Assembly (NCBI GenBank): GCA_947385505.1
Contig: CANDLP010000087.1
Span: 1-8,304, forward strand
DNA length: 8,304 nt
Source of the DNA: an uncultured Clostridia bacterium
GTDB lineage: Bacteria > Bacillota > Clostridia > Oscillospirales > Ruminococcaceae
Direction of reading: 5' to 3'
Made by a program: the position numbers and the translations under genes. The notes beneath the pieces are model-generated. The model was not told the origin of the DNA. It ran no database searches and was given only the letters and a program-made list of their open reading frames with translations. Positions 1 through 6,535 of this stretch are shown piece by piece; position 1 is the stretch's first letter, and each line of letters opens with the position of its first letter.

Positions 1-491
1 CAAATCCTGATTTTTCCGCCGGGGATTTTATGCTTATAACCGATCAGATATCAAATTTTGTTCCGAGCCCCCTTATTGGAGCTAATATCGACTCCTTGGG
101 AACCCGTTTTCCCGATATGAGCGAGATATACAGTAAAAAACTTCGCGGAATTGTCAAAAAAACCGCTGAGGAGCTGAATATAAAATTGCGCGAGGGGGTT
201 TATATTCAGCTTACGGGTCCCAACTTTGAGTCGCCCTCCGAGGTGAGGATGTGCCGTATGCTGGGGGCGGACGCAATCGGAATGAGCACCGCCTGTGAAG
301 CCGTAGCCGCCAACCACGCGGGAATGAAGATTGTGGGAATAAGCTGTGTGGCAAATTTGGGCTGCGGTCTTACCGATACTCCTCTTACTCATAAGGAAGT
401 TATCGAGGCGGCGGATAAAGCGGCGCCGCTGTTTAAAAAGCTAATAAGGGCTTCTGTTGTAAACATTTATCATGAAGGTCTTGAAAAGTGA
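1..491 (+). CDS. Purine nucleoside phosphorylase (PNP/MTAP family), 5'-truncated by window edge; likely 6-oxopurine (inosine/methylthioinosine) specific
   Basis: Phosphorolysis of a purine nucleoside to free base plus (methylthio)ribose-1-phosphate, in the cytosol. The frame is open from the left edge (first full codon at position 3, reading NPDFSAGDF before the Met at 30), so the start lies outside the window. About 162 residues are visible of a family length near 270. Seen: LITD, a RFPDMSE motif, GPNFESPSE with the base-binding Glu at 228-230, GMST (Met at 282-284, phosphate-binding Ser next to it), and CVANLG with Asn at 354-356. In the trimeric PNP family this Asn marks 6-oxopurine enzymes, while true MTA phosphorylases carry Asp there. 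Its stop overlaps the mtnA start by 4 bp, implying translational coupling. From the neighbours I infer that methylthioinosine is a likely substrate; ordinary inosine/guanosine phosphorolysis is the alternative. The family call is secure, the substrate is inference. Confidence 0.9.
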   Translation, partial: NPDFSAGDFMLITDQISNFVPSPLIGANIDSLGTRFPDMSEIYSKKLRGIVKKTAEELNIKLREGVYIQLTGPNFESPSEVRMCRMLGADAIGMSTACEAVAANHAGMKIVGISCVANLGCGLTDTPLTHKEVIEAADKAAPLFKKLIRASVVNIYHEGLEK

Positions 492-1567
492 TTGATACAG
501 GTAAAACGGCTTTTTATGAAAATGTTCGTTTAAGCGATGACGGAGACAGCGTTATTATTATAGATCAGACCAAGCTCCCAAATGAGGAAGTGTATACGGA
601 ACTGAAAAGCATTGAGGATTTTTACCATGCGATAAGTAATTTACAGGTGAGAGGCGCTCCAGCTATCGGCATTTGCGCCGGATTCGCTCTGGCTGTTGAA
701 GCGAAAAGACTGTCGCTTATCAGGGATTTGTCCGAAGCACAATTTTATGAAGAGCTTCACAAAGCGAAATGCCGTATTGATTCCGCCCGCCCAACCGCAG
801 TAAATCTGATACATATGTCAGACAGAGTAGAAAAAACCGCTTTAATGAACGCGGGGAAAGGGCTTTCGGAAATAGCCGCCGAATGCTTGCGCGAAAGCCG
901 CCTTATCCAAAGTGAAGACGCGGAAATGTGTTTTAAAATAGCCCAATACGGGCTGTCATTAGTAAAAAGCGGCTATGGAATACTTACTCACTGCAATGCA
1001 GGTCCTTTGGCTGCTTCCCGTTACGGTACGGGACTTGGCGCTTTGTTTTTGGGAAAAGAGCGCGGTTATGATTTTCACGTTTATTCGGACGAGACCCGCC
1101 CGCTTATGCAGGGCGCAAGGCTTACTTCCTATGAACTGCACCGCGCGGGAATAGACGTTACCGTTATCTGTGACAATATGGCGAGCATAGTTATGAAGCA
1201 GGGTAAAATAAACGCTTGTTTTGTAGGCTGTGACCGAGTGGCAGCCAACGGCGATACGGCAAATAAGGTAGGTACAAGCGGCGTTGCTATTTTGGCGAAA
1301 TACTACGGAATACCCTTTTACGTGTTTTGCCCTTCTTCAACCATCGATTTTGATTGTTCCACGGGAGATAATATTGTTATAGAGGAGCGGGGGGAAGAGG
1401 AAATAAGCGGTTTGTATTTTAAAAAATCTGTTGTTCCAAAGGGCGTTAAGTGTTATAACCCCGCCTTTGACGTTACAGACAGCAAACTGATTACCGCTAT
1501 TATAACCGAAAAAGGGATTTGCCGTGCGCCGTACAAAGAAAGTCTTTCCCAATTGTTCGGGAAATAA
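488..1567 (+). CDS. mtnA: S-methyl-5-thioribose-1-phosphate isomerase
   Basis: Converts methylthioribose-1-phosphate to methylthioribulose-1-phosphate in methionine/MTA salvage; cytosolic, of the eIF2B-alpha-like isomerase fold. The 359 residues match the usual family length. Motifs in order: VRGAPAIGI at 54-62, RPTAVNL at 101-107, THCNAG at 167-172 with the catalytic Cys169, [13 protein letters not shown] at 201-213, CDNMA at 228-232, and [10 protein letters not shown] at 247-256 with the catalytic Asp249. The catalytic Cys/Asp pair is therefore intact. The start is GTG at 488, which overlaps the PNP stop (GTGA) and has a GAAGG ribosome site at 474-478, nine bases upstream; the N-terminus aligns with the start of known MtnA proteins. 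No mtnK, mtnB, mtnC, mtnD or mtnW is visible nearby, so the fate of the product is not shown here. Confidence 0.96.
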   Translation: MIDTGKTAFYENVRLSDDGDSVIIIDQTKLPNEEVYTELKSIEDFYHAISNLQVRGAPAIGICAGFALAVEAKRLSLIRDLSEAQFYEELHKAKCRIDSARPTAVNLIHMSDRVEKTALMNAGKGLSEIAAECLRESRLIQSEDAEMCFKIAQYGLSLVKSGYGILTHCNAGPLAASRYGTGLGALFLGKERGYDFHVYSDETRPLMQGARLTSYELHRAGIDVTVICDNMASIVMKQGKINACFVGCDRVAANGDTANKVGTSGVAILAKYYGIPFYVFCPSSTIDFDCSTGDNIVIEERGEEEISGLYFKKSVVPKGVKCYNPAFDVTDSKLITAIITEKGICRAPYKESLSQLFGK

Positions 1568-1571
1568 TATT

Positions 1572-1733
1572 AGAACATGTCCCCATAGGAGCGGTGCACA
1601 TCTTTTCGGCAAAATTTTCCGCACTCTGCGTTAAAAATCCTTGAAATACGTCAAGTATTCCTTCGGATTTTTTCCTTGATTGCGAAAAATTTTGCTCGAA
1701 AATCCGCACACCGCTCCTATGAGAACAAGTTCT
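1572..1733. repeat. 162-bp near-palindromic element (MITE/REP-like), flanked by 4-bp TATT direct repeats
   Basis: Nearly the whole mtnA-mtaD gap is one imperfect inverted repeat. The outer arms 1572-1596 and 1709-1733 pair over 25 bp with 3 mismatches and share the core CATAGGAGCGGTG. Inside them, TTTTCG (1603-1608) pairs with CGAAAA (1697-1702), GCAAAATTTT (1609-1618) with AAAATTTTGC (1686-1695), and CGCA (1620-1623) with TGCG (1681-1684). At the centre AAAAATCC (1633-1640) pairs with GGATTTTT (1665-1672) and AATAC (1645-1649) with GTATT (1655-1659). TATT occurs immediately outside both ends (1568-1571 and 1734-1737), as expected of a target-site duplication. It has no coding capacity. It is probably a non-autonomous, multi-copy insertion. 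In RNA it would fold into a long hairpin whose T-rich 3' side might attenuate read-through into the next gene. Confidence 0.8.
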
Positions 1734-1759
1734 TATTGTGAAAGGAAACATATAAGGTC

Positions 1760-3031
1760 ATGAAAATAAGATTTTATAACGCGAGAATAATGACAGCCGA
1801 AAAGGATTGCTCAATAATAAAGGGTGAGCTTCAAACGGATGGGGATAAAATAAGCTATGTTGGCGAAGAGAAAAAAGAGGGTTCCTTCGATAAGGAAATA
1901 AACTGCGGAGGAAATTTGATAATACCCGGATTTAAAAACGCACACACCCATTCCGCCATGACTTTTCTGCGCTCGTATGCGGACGATCTTCCTTTGCAGG
2001 AATGGCTTTTTGAACGGGTTTTCCCGCGTGAAGACAAGCTTACGCCCGACGACGTATACCTGCTTACCAAGCTTGGGATTATGGAATATTTGAGCAGCGG
2101 TATTACCTCATGTTTTGATATGTACTTTTTTGCCGACGCAATTGCCGCCGCGGCTGCGGACACGGGTTTCCGACTTGTGCTGTGCGGTTCCGTAAACGGC
2201 GACCCGATAAAAGCCGAGCGCGTATACAACGAATACACTAAATTTGCCCACGGAAAATATAATGAACTTATATCTTATCAGTTAGGATTTCATGCGGAAT
2301 ACACGGCATCATTGGATCTTATGAAGGAAATTGCGAAGCTGTCACAAAGTTTAAAAGAACCTGTTTATACCCACAACAGTGAAACGGAGAAAGAGACCGC
2401 CGAGTGCAGAGAACGTCACGGAATGAGCCCCACCGCGCTGTTTGAAGAGCTTGGTATGCTGAATTACGGCGGCGGCGGATTCCACTGCGTTTATTTTGAC
2501 GAAAACGATATGGATATATTCAAGCGCCATGGAATGTGGGCTGTAACAAATCCCGCTTCAAACACAAAGCTTGCCAGCGGTATCGCGCCCATATGCCGAA
2601 TGATGGAAAAGGGCGTTAATTTAGCCATAGGTACGGACGGCGCGGCAAGCAACAACTGTCTTGATATGTTCAGGGAGATGTTTTTAACTACAGGACTGCA
2701 AAAGCTTCGTGAAAAGGACGCTTCCGCCTGTGACGCCGACAATGTACTGCAAATGGCGGTTAAGGGAGGATCTTCAGCTATGGGTCTGACAGACTGCGAC
2801 TGCCTTAAAGAAGGGAAAAAAGCCGACCTTGTGCTTATTGACCTTGAACAGCCCAATATGCAGCCTCTTAATAATATAGGCAAAAACCTTGTGTACAGCG
2901 GAAGCAAGAGTAATGTAAAGCTCACTATGGTAGGCGGCAGGATACTTTATGAAAACGGGGAATACTATATCGGCGAACAGCCTGCTGAAATATACAGAAA
3001 AGCCAATGAGATGGCGGAAAAATTAAGATAA
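1760..3031 (+). CDS. mtaD: Amidohydrolase: 5-methylthioadenosine / S-adenosylhomocysteine deaminase
   Basis: Cytosolic metal-dependent deaminase of the MtaD/TrzN/SsnA branch of the amidohydrolase superfamily, expected to turn MTA into methylthioinosine and/or SAH into S-inosylhomocysteine. The 423 residues are a normal full length. Seen: the metal motif HTH (His62, His64) in KNAHTHSAM; GFHAE with His178; THNSETE with metal ligand His205 and Glu208; FHC with His242; and GTDGAASNN with metal ligand Asp293. NPASNTKLASG (264-274) is typical of this branch, and the C-terminal strand (KADLVLIDL, then VGGRILYENG) completes the small beta-sandwich. The full set of catalytic residues is present. Start is ATG 1760, with AAAGGA at 1741-1746; the 13-base spacing is rather long. 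It sits after pnp-mtnA, separated only by the inserted palindrome, which supports MTA over other deaminase substrates; guanine or chlorohydrolase-type activity is less likely. Confidence 0.88.
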   Translation: MKIRFYNARIMTAEKDCSIIKGELQTDGDKISYVGEEKKEGSFDKEINCGGNLIIPGFKNAHTHSAMTFLRSYADDLPLQEWLFERVFPREDKLTPDDVYLLTKLGIMEYLSSGITSCFDMYFFADAIAAAAADTGFRLVLCGSVNGDPIKAERVYNEYTKFAHGKYNELISYQLGFHAEYTASLDLMKEIAKLSQSLKEPVYTHNSETEKETAECRERHGMSPTALFEELGMLNYGGGGFHCVYFDENDMDIFKRHGMWAVTNPASNTKLASGIAPICRMMEKGVNLAIGTDGAASNNCLDMFREMFLTTGLQKLREKDASACDADNVLQMAVKGGSSAMGLTDCDCLKEGKKADLVLIDLEQPNMQPLNNIGKNLVYSGSKSNVKLTMVGGRILYENGEYYIGEQPAEIYRKANEMAEKLR

Positions 3032-3083
3032 AACGCTAATGCCGAAAGCGGTTAGGGCATTTGCATTTTGGTAGAGAACGGGA

Positions 3084-4439
3084 ATGATAAAAAATATCGG
3101 GCTTCCTGAGTTTGTGGAAGAAATATTAAAAAAACTTGAAGCCGAAGGCTTTGAAGCTTACGGCATAGGCGGCTGTGTCCGAAATCCCCTTATGGGGATT
3201 CCTGTATCGGATTATGATGTTACGACCTCCGCCATGCCCGAAGAAATAAAACGGGTATTCGGCGGTATGAAGATCGTGGAAACGGGAATAAAACACGGTA
3301 CCGTGACCGTAATTTCCGAACATGGAACCGCCGAAATTACCGCCTTTCGTACCGACGGGCAGTATAAGGACTTCAGACATCCCGAAAATGTAAGCTTTAC
3401 GCGAAATTTGGAGGAAGATCTGAAACGGCGCGATTTTACTGTAAACGCCATAGCCTGTTCATGGAAGGGCAAAATAATCGACCCGTATAACGGTATTGCC
3501 GATCTTGAAAAAATGCGGCTCCGCTGCGTGGGCGATGGGGAAAAACGGTTTGAAGAGGACGCTCTAAGAATAATGCGCGGACTGCGTTTTATGTCGCAGT
3601 ACGGTTTTGTTCCCGAAAGGAGCACAAAAAATGCCCTTCATAAAAAAAAGGAACTTTTGAGGGAAATTTCCCCCGAAAGGTTAAACTGTGAGCTTACAAA
3701 GATTTTGTGCGGAAAATCGGAATATTTAGCGCCTGTGCTCAGAGAATATAATGATGTTTTTTCTGTAATCATTCCCGAAATAAACAAATGCGTCGGTTTC
3801 GATCAGCATACCCATTATCACGACCGAGATGTCTGGGAGCATACGATATCAGCCCTGTGCGGGATTGAACCTATCCCTTATTTAAGGCTCGCCATGCTTT
3901 TTCACGATCTGGGAAAGCCGCCCTGTTATAAATTTTATAACGGTGAAGGGCATTTTAAGGGTCACGCTTCCGTAAGCGGCGACATTTGTCAAAAAAACAT
4001 GGAACAGCTGCATTACGACAGCGTTACAATAAAAAAGACCGTTTTTTTGGTGGAACGTCACGATATGATAATGAAGGACGATCCCGTAATGATAAAGAAG
4101 CATCTTATGAGATTCGGTGAGGAACAGTATTTTGATCTACTTAAAGTGCATATCGCCGACGATAACGCAAAGGCTAAAGTTGCAATGAACCGTATTCCTG
4201 TGTATAATGCGGCAAAATGCACCGCAGAAAAGATATTGGCGGAAAAAGAATGTTTTTCTCTGAAGGATCTTAAGGTAAACGGAAACGATATGCTAAAACT
4301 GGGATATAAGGGAGCAGATATAGGAAAAGCCCTTGATTTTTTGCTTAATTCTGTGATTGAGGAAAAGTGTACGAATACACATGACGAACTTATAATATAT
4401 TTAAGAGAAAAAAATATAAACAAAAGCGGAAACAACTGA
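3084..4439 (+). CDS. cca: CCA tRNA nucleotidyltransferase (class II, with HD domain)
   Basis: Adds or repairs the 3' CCA end of tRNAs in the cytosol. The 451 residues comprise a nucleotidyltransferase head at about 23-125, the neck/body to about 235, and an HD domain at about 245-360. Seen: GIGGCVRN (28-34), catalytic carboxylates Asp43 and Asp45 in SDYDVTTSA, a probable third carboxylate Glu84 in AEITAFR, RRDFTVNAIA (115-124), and the nucleotide-selecting EDALR motif with Asp159 and Arg162. HD residues are His253 (WEHT) and His274-Asp275 (LFHDLGKP). The C-terminus has the LKVNGNDML segment shared with Bacillus-type CCA-adding enzymes, which argues against poly(A) polymerase. Position 34 is Asn where the family normally has Asp (GGxVRD). 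The ribosome site is weak (about GGGA, 3080-3083). The 52-bp gap upstream contains only a short AATGCC/GGCATT hairpin. Confidence 0.93.
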   Translation: MIKNIGLPEFVEEILKKLEAEGFEAYGIGGCVRNPLMGIPVSDYDVTTSAMPEEIKRVFGGMKIVETGIKHGTVTVISEHGTAEITAFRTDGQYKDFRHPENVSFTRNLEEDLKRRDFTVNAIACSWKGKIIDPYNGIADLEKMRLRCVGDGEKRFEEDALRIMRGLRFMSQYGFVPERSTKNALHKKKELLREISPERLNCELTKILCGKSEYLAPVLREYNDVFSVIIPEINKCVGFDQHTHYHDRDVWEHTISALCGIEPIPYLRLAMLFHDLGKPPCYKFYNGEGHFKGHASVSGDICQKNMEQLHYDSVTIKKTVFLVERHDMIMKDDPVMIKKHLMRFGEEQYFDLLKVHIADDNAKAKVAMNRIPVYNAAKCTAEKILAEKECFSLKDLKVNGNDMLKLGYKGADIGKALDFLLNSVIEEKCTNTHDELIIYLREKNINKSGNN

Positions 4440-4453
4440 AAGGAAGTGGCATT

Positions 4454-5473
4454 ATGTCGTCGGTCGACGTAGGCATAGACCTTGGTACTGCCAATACAAT
4501 TATAACTATCGGAGGGAAGGGAATAGTAGTTAACGAGCCAAGCGTAGTGGCTTATGATAAAAAAAAGAAAAAAGTTCTTGCGGTGGGTTCGGAAGCGTAT
4601 AAAATGATAGGCAGGACTCCCGAATATATAATAGCGGTAAAGCCTCTTAAGGACGGCGTTATATCTGATAATGTAACCACCGAAGCAATGGTATCCGCTT
4701 TTATTAAAAAGGTAAGCAGCAGTATGATGCTTAAGCCGCGCATAATTTTGTGCGTTCCTTCGCTTATTACAGATGTGGAGAACCGCGCGGTTATAGAAGC
4801 GGCGCTTTCGGCGGGAGCAAGAAAGGTGTTTATAATAAAGGAGCCTATTGCCGCTCTTTTGGGTGCGGGAGTGGATATTTCACAGGCAAAGGGCGCGATG
4901 GTGGTGGATATAGGCGGAGGCACCACGGATATTGCAATAACCTCGTTTAACGGAATAGTAAAAGATACGTCAATAAAACTTGCGGGAACAAAGTTTGACG
5001 AGTCTATCGTAAAGTATATTTCTGCAAAATATAAGCTTGTTATAGGTGAAAAAACTGCGGAACAGGCGAAGATGCATCTCGCCAACGTATATCAGCCAGA
5101 CTCCGAGGTGAAAATGACGGTAAAGGGGCGTAATTTGCTTAGAGGTCTTCCTGAGAGTGTTGAGATCAACGAAATGGATCTGTATGAAGCGCTTATTGAT
5201 CACGTGGAAGAGATTACCGCGGGGGTAAGGTCGGTTTTAGAGCGCACGCCGCCCGAACTGGTTGGCGATATATTGGCAAACGGGATTGTTCTTACAGGCG
5301 GAGGAGCGCTGCTGAAAGGCTTAGATAAATATATCCAGAATAAAATAGGCGCCCCCTGTTACGTTGCCGACGATCCTCTCGAATGTGTGGCAAAGGGTGT
5401 TGAAGCAGCTTTCAGCCTTTCGGAGGAACTGCTTGACGGTTTTGAAAAAATTTCACTCTACCGTTACAAATAA
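4454..5473 (+). CDS. MreB/Mbl-family rod-shape actin homologue
   Basis: Bacterial actin that forms membrane-associated filaments at the inner face of the cytoplasmic membrane and guides lateral wall synthesis. At 339 residues it is normal for MreB/Mbl. ATPase motifs: phosphate-1 GIDLGTANT (7-15), KEPIAALLGAGV with Glu130 (129-140), phosphate-2 VVDIGGGTTDIA (150-161), and the adenosine motif VLTGGGALLKGLD (279-291). The VGSEAYKMIGRTP and KPLKDGVISD segments are typical of MreB. The hydrophobic stretch MML at 91-93, before KPRIILCVP, lies where MreB has its membrane-contacting loop. Start is ATG 4454 with AAAGGAAG (4439-4446) seven bases upstream. It follows cca by 14 bp and precedes a YihY-family gene; mreC and mreD are not adjacent, which is more like mbl or mreBH loci than the canonical mreBCD operon. 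I cannot decide between MreB, Mbl and MreBH. Confidence 0.93.
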   Translation: MSSVDVGIDLGTANTIITIGGKGIVVNEPSVVAYDKKKKKVLAVGSEAYKMIGRTPEYIIAVKPLKDGVISDNVTTEAMVSAFIKKVSSSMMLKPRIILCVPSLITDVENRAVIEAALSAGARKVFIIKEPIAALLGAGVDISQAKGAMVVDIGGGTTDIAITSFNGIVKDTSIKLAGTKFDESIVKYISAKYKLVIGEKTAEQAKMHLANVYQPDSEVKMTVKGRNLLRGLPESVEINEMDLYEALIDHVEEITAGVRSVLERTPPELVGDILANGIVLTGGGALLKGLDKYIQNKIGAPCYVADDPLECVAKGVEAAFSLSEELLDGFEKISLYRYK

Positions 5474-5478
5474 CAGAG

Positions 5479-5486
5479 AAAGGCGG
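5479..5486 (+). promoter_or_regulatory. Ribosome binding site that fixes the YihY-family start
   Basis: AAAGGCGG lies six bases before the in-frame GTG at 5493. The same frame is open upstream to an ATG at 5364, but that would overlap the mreB-like gene by 110 bp and add residues unlike the family. The GTG is therefore preferred, with ATG 5511 as the second choice. Confidence 0.7.
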
Positions 5487-5492
5487 TGTCCG

Positions 5493-6416
5493 GTGCAAAA
5501 GCCAAAAAAGATGATAGGTACGCTGATTTACGCGGTAGAGCGTATCTCAAAGCGCTTCGATTCGGATAATCTTTCCGCTTATGCCGCACAATCGGCATTC
5601 TTTATTTTCATATCGATTTTCCCGTTTTTGATGCTGTTTCTTAATCTCCTTAAATATATACCTTTTTTCAGCAGTGAAAATATTGAAAGCTGGGCCATGG
5701 ATGTATTTTCTCCGCTGATAGGCGAGCTGCTTAAGGGAATAGTAAGAGAAGCGGGGGAAACGGGTTCCAGCGCCCTTATTTCAATTACCACCATAGCCGC
5801 GCTGTGGTCTTGTTCAAAGGGTGTATTGGGAATAATCTACGGCTTGAATTCTATATACAAGACTACGGAAAAGCGCGGATATATTCAGCTTAGGGCAACG
5901 GCGGTATTTTATACCGTCGGCTTTATTGCGGCGCTTGTGGTGGTTTTGTTGCTTATGGTTTTCGGCAATATGATACTTGACTTATTGTTAACGTATATCC
6001 CCGCGTTAGGTTCTCTTGCCAACGCCGTGAGGGTAATACGCTGGCTCGTAAGCTTCGGGTTTTTAATGGTCTTTTTTATGTTTTTATATACCGTAATACC
6101 TGAAAGGAAAACAAAGTTTAAAAACGAACTTCCCGGTGCGGTAGTCAGTGCAGTGGGCTGGGTAGGATTTTCGGCGCTTTATTCATTGTATATGGATATG
6201 TTTGCCAGCCGTTCCAATATTTACGGAAGTCTGGCGGCAATTATTTTCTTTTTGCTGTGGCTTTATATTTGTATGATAATATTATTCGTGGGAGCGGAAA
6301 TAAACGATATTCTGCGGGTGCATGATTTTACCGCAATGTTAAGGCGCAGAAGGGAAATGAGGAAGATAGGAAGAGTTAAGGCGCGTATAAAGCCCAGTGA
6401 AAAAAATAATAAATAA
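5493..6416 (+). CDS. YihY/BrkB-family integral membrane protein (UPF0761-like; formerly mislabelled ribonuclease BN)
   Basis: Polytopic cytoplasmic-membrane protein of uncertain biochemical role; the family was once annotated as ribonuclease BN, and some members as the BrkB virulence factor. From GTG 5493 it is 307 residues, close to family length. Hydrophobic segments lie at roughly 30-53, 93-117, 136-168, 181-203, 213-235 and 245-270, giving the expected six membrane spans. Family hallmarks seen are AYAAQSAFFIFISIFPF near the first span, the GxxxxxYGLNxIY element (about 110-122), and the last span GSLAAIIFFLLWLY followed by ILFVGAEIND. The tail (281-307) is strongly basic, as expected for a cytoplasmic C-terminus. 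It begins 19 bp after the mreB-like stop and is followed by a terminator, so it is probably co-transcribed with that gene. A link to cell-envelope growth is suggested by context only. Confidence 0.9.
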   Translation: MQKPKKMIGTLIYAVERISKRFDSDNLSAYAAQSAFFIFISIFPFLMLFLNLLKYIPFFSSENIESWAMDVFSPLIGELLKGIVREAGETGSSALISITTIAALWSCSKGVLGIIYGLNSIYKTTEKRGYIQLRATAVFYTVGFIAALVVVLLLMVFGNMILDLLLTYIPALGSLANAVRVIRWLVSFGFLMVFFMFLYTVIPERKTKFKNELPGAVVSAVGWVGFSALYSLYMDMFASRSNIYGSLAAIIFFLLWLYICMIILFVGAEINDILRVHDFTAMLRRRREMRKIGRVKARIKPSEKNNK

Positions 6417-6421
6417 GAGCG

Positions 6422-6465
6422 GGTTTTTCTTGTTAAATTAAAAGCAAGAAAAACCTCATTTTTTT
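6422..6465 (+). terminator. Rho-independent terminator after the YihY-family gene
   Basis: A perfect 11-bp stem, GGTTTTTCTTG at 6422-6432 pairing with CAAGAAAAACC at 6445-6455, encloses a 12-base AT-rich loop. It is followed by a run of seven T at 6459-6465. It starts six bases after the upstream stop codon and separates that block from the sigma-factor gene. Confidence 0.9.
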
Positions 6466-6475
6466 CAAAAAATAC

Positions 6476-6509
6476 TTGACCTGTTATAAATTTTCACGAC
6501 TACTTAAGT
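6476..6509 (+). promoter_or_regulatory. Candidate promoter/operator of the sigma-factor gene
   Basis: TTGACC at 6476-6481 is a good -35 match just after the terminator. No good TATAAT follows at 17 bases; the nearest candidates are ACTACT (6499-6504) and TACTTA (6501-6506). TATAAA at 6485-6490 would need a different -35. CGACTA (6497-6502) resembles the CGTC-type -10 of ECF promoters, so autoregulation is conceivable. The 8-bp palindrome ACTTAAGT (6502-6509) overlaps the -10 region and could be an operator. The gene must be transcribed from here because of the terminator upstream, but the exact elements are uncertain. Confidence 0.45.
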
Positions 6510-6535
6510 GAAGGACTTCAAGGAGATGTTCATAT

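Noticed and set aside
1500..1751. Minus-strand open frame across the mtnA-mtaD gap
   Set aside because: It is formed by the palindromic repeat and the end of mtnA read backwards; it has no recognisable protein features.
3039..3061. AATGCC/GGCATT hairpin between mtaD and cca as a terminator
   Set aside because: The stem is only 6 bp and no T-run directly follows, so it is too weak to call.
4750..4950. Short + strand Gly/Arg/Tyr-rich open frame inside the mreB-like gene
   Set aside because: It lies wholly inside a well-supported gene in another frame; its low-complexity composition reflects the GGC/GGA-rich phosphate-2 region.
4552..5085. 177-residue minus-strand open frame opposite the mreB-like gene
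   Set aside because: It is antisense to conserved ATPase motifs, has no family resemblance and no ribosome site that I can see; a shadow frame.
5364..5492. Longer N-terminus of the YihY-family protein (43 extra residues from ATG 5364)
   Set aside because: It overlaps the mreB-like gene by 110 bp, the extra residues are an alternative reading of that gene's end, and a good ribosome site serves GTG 5493.
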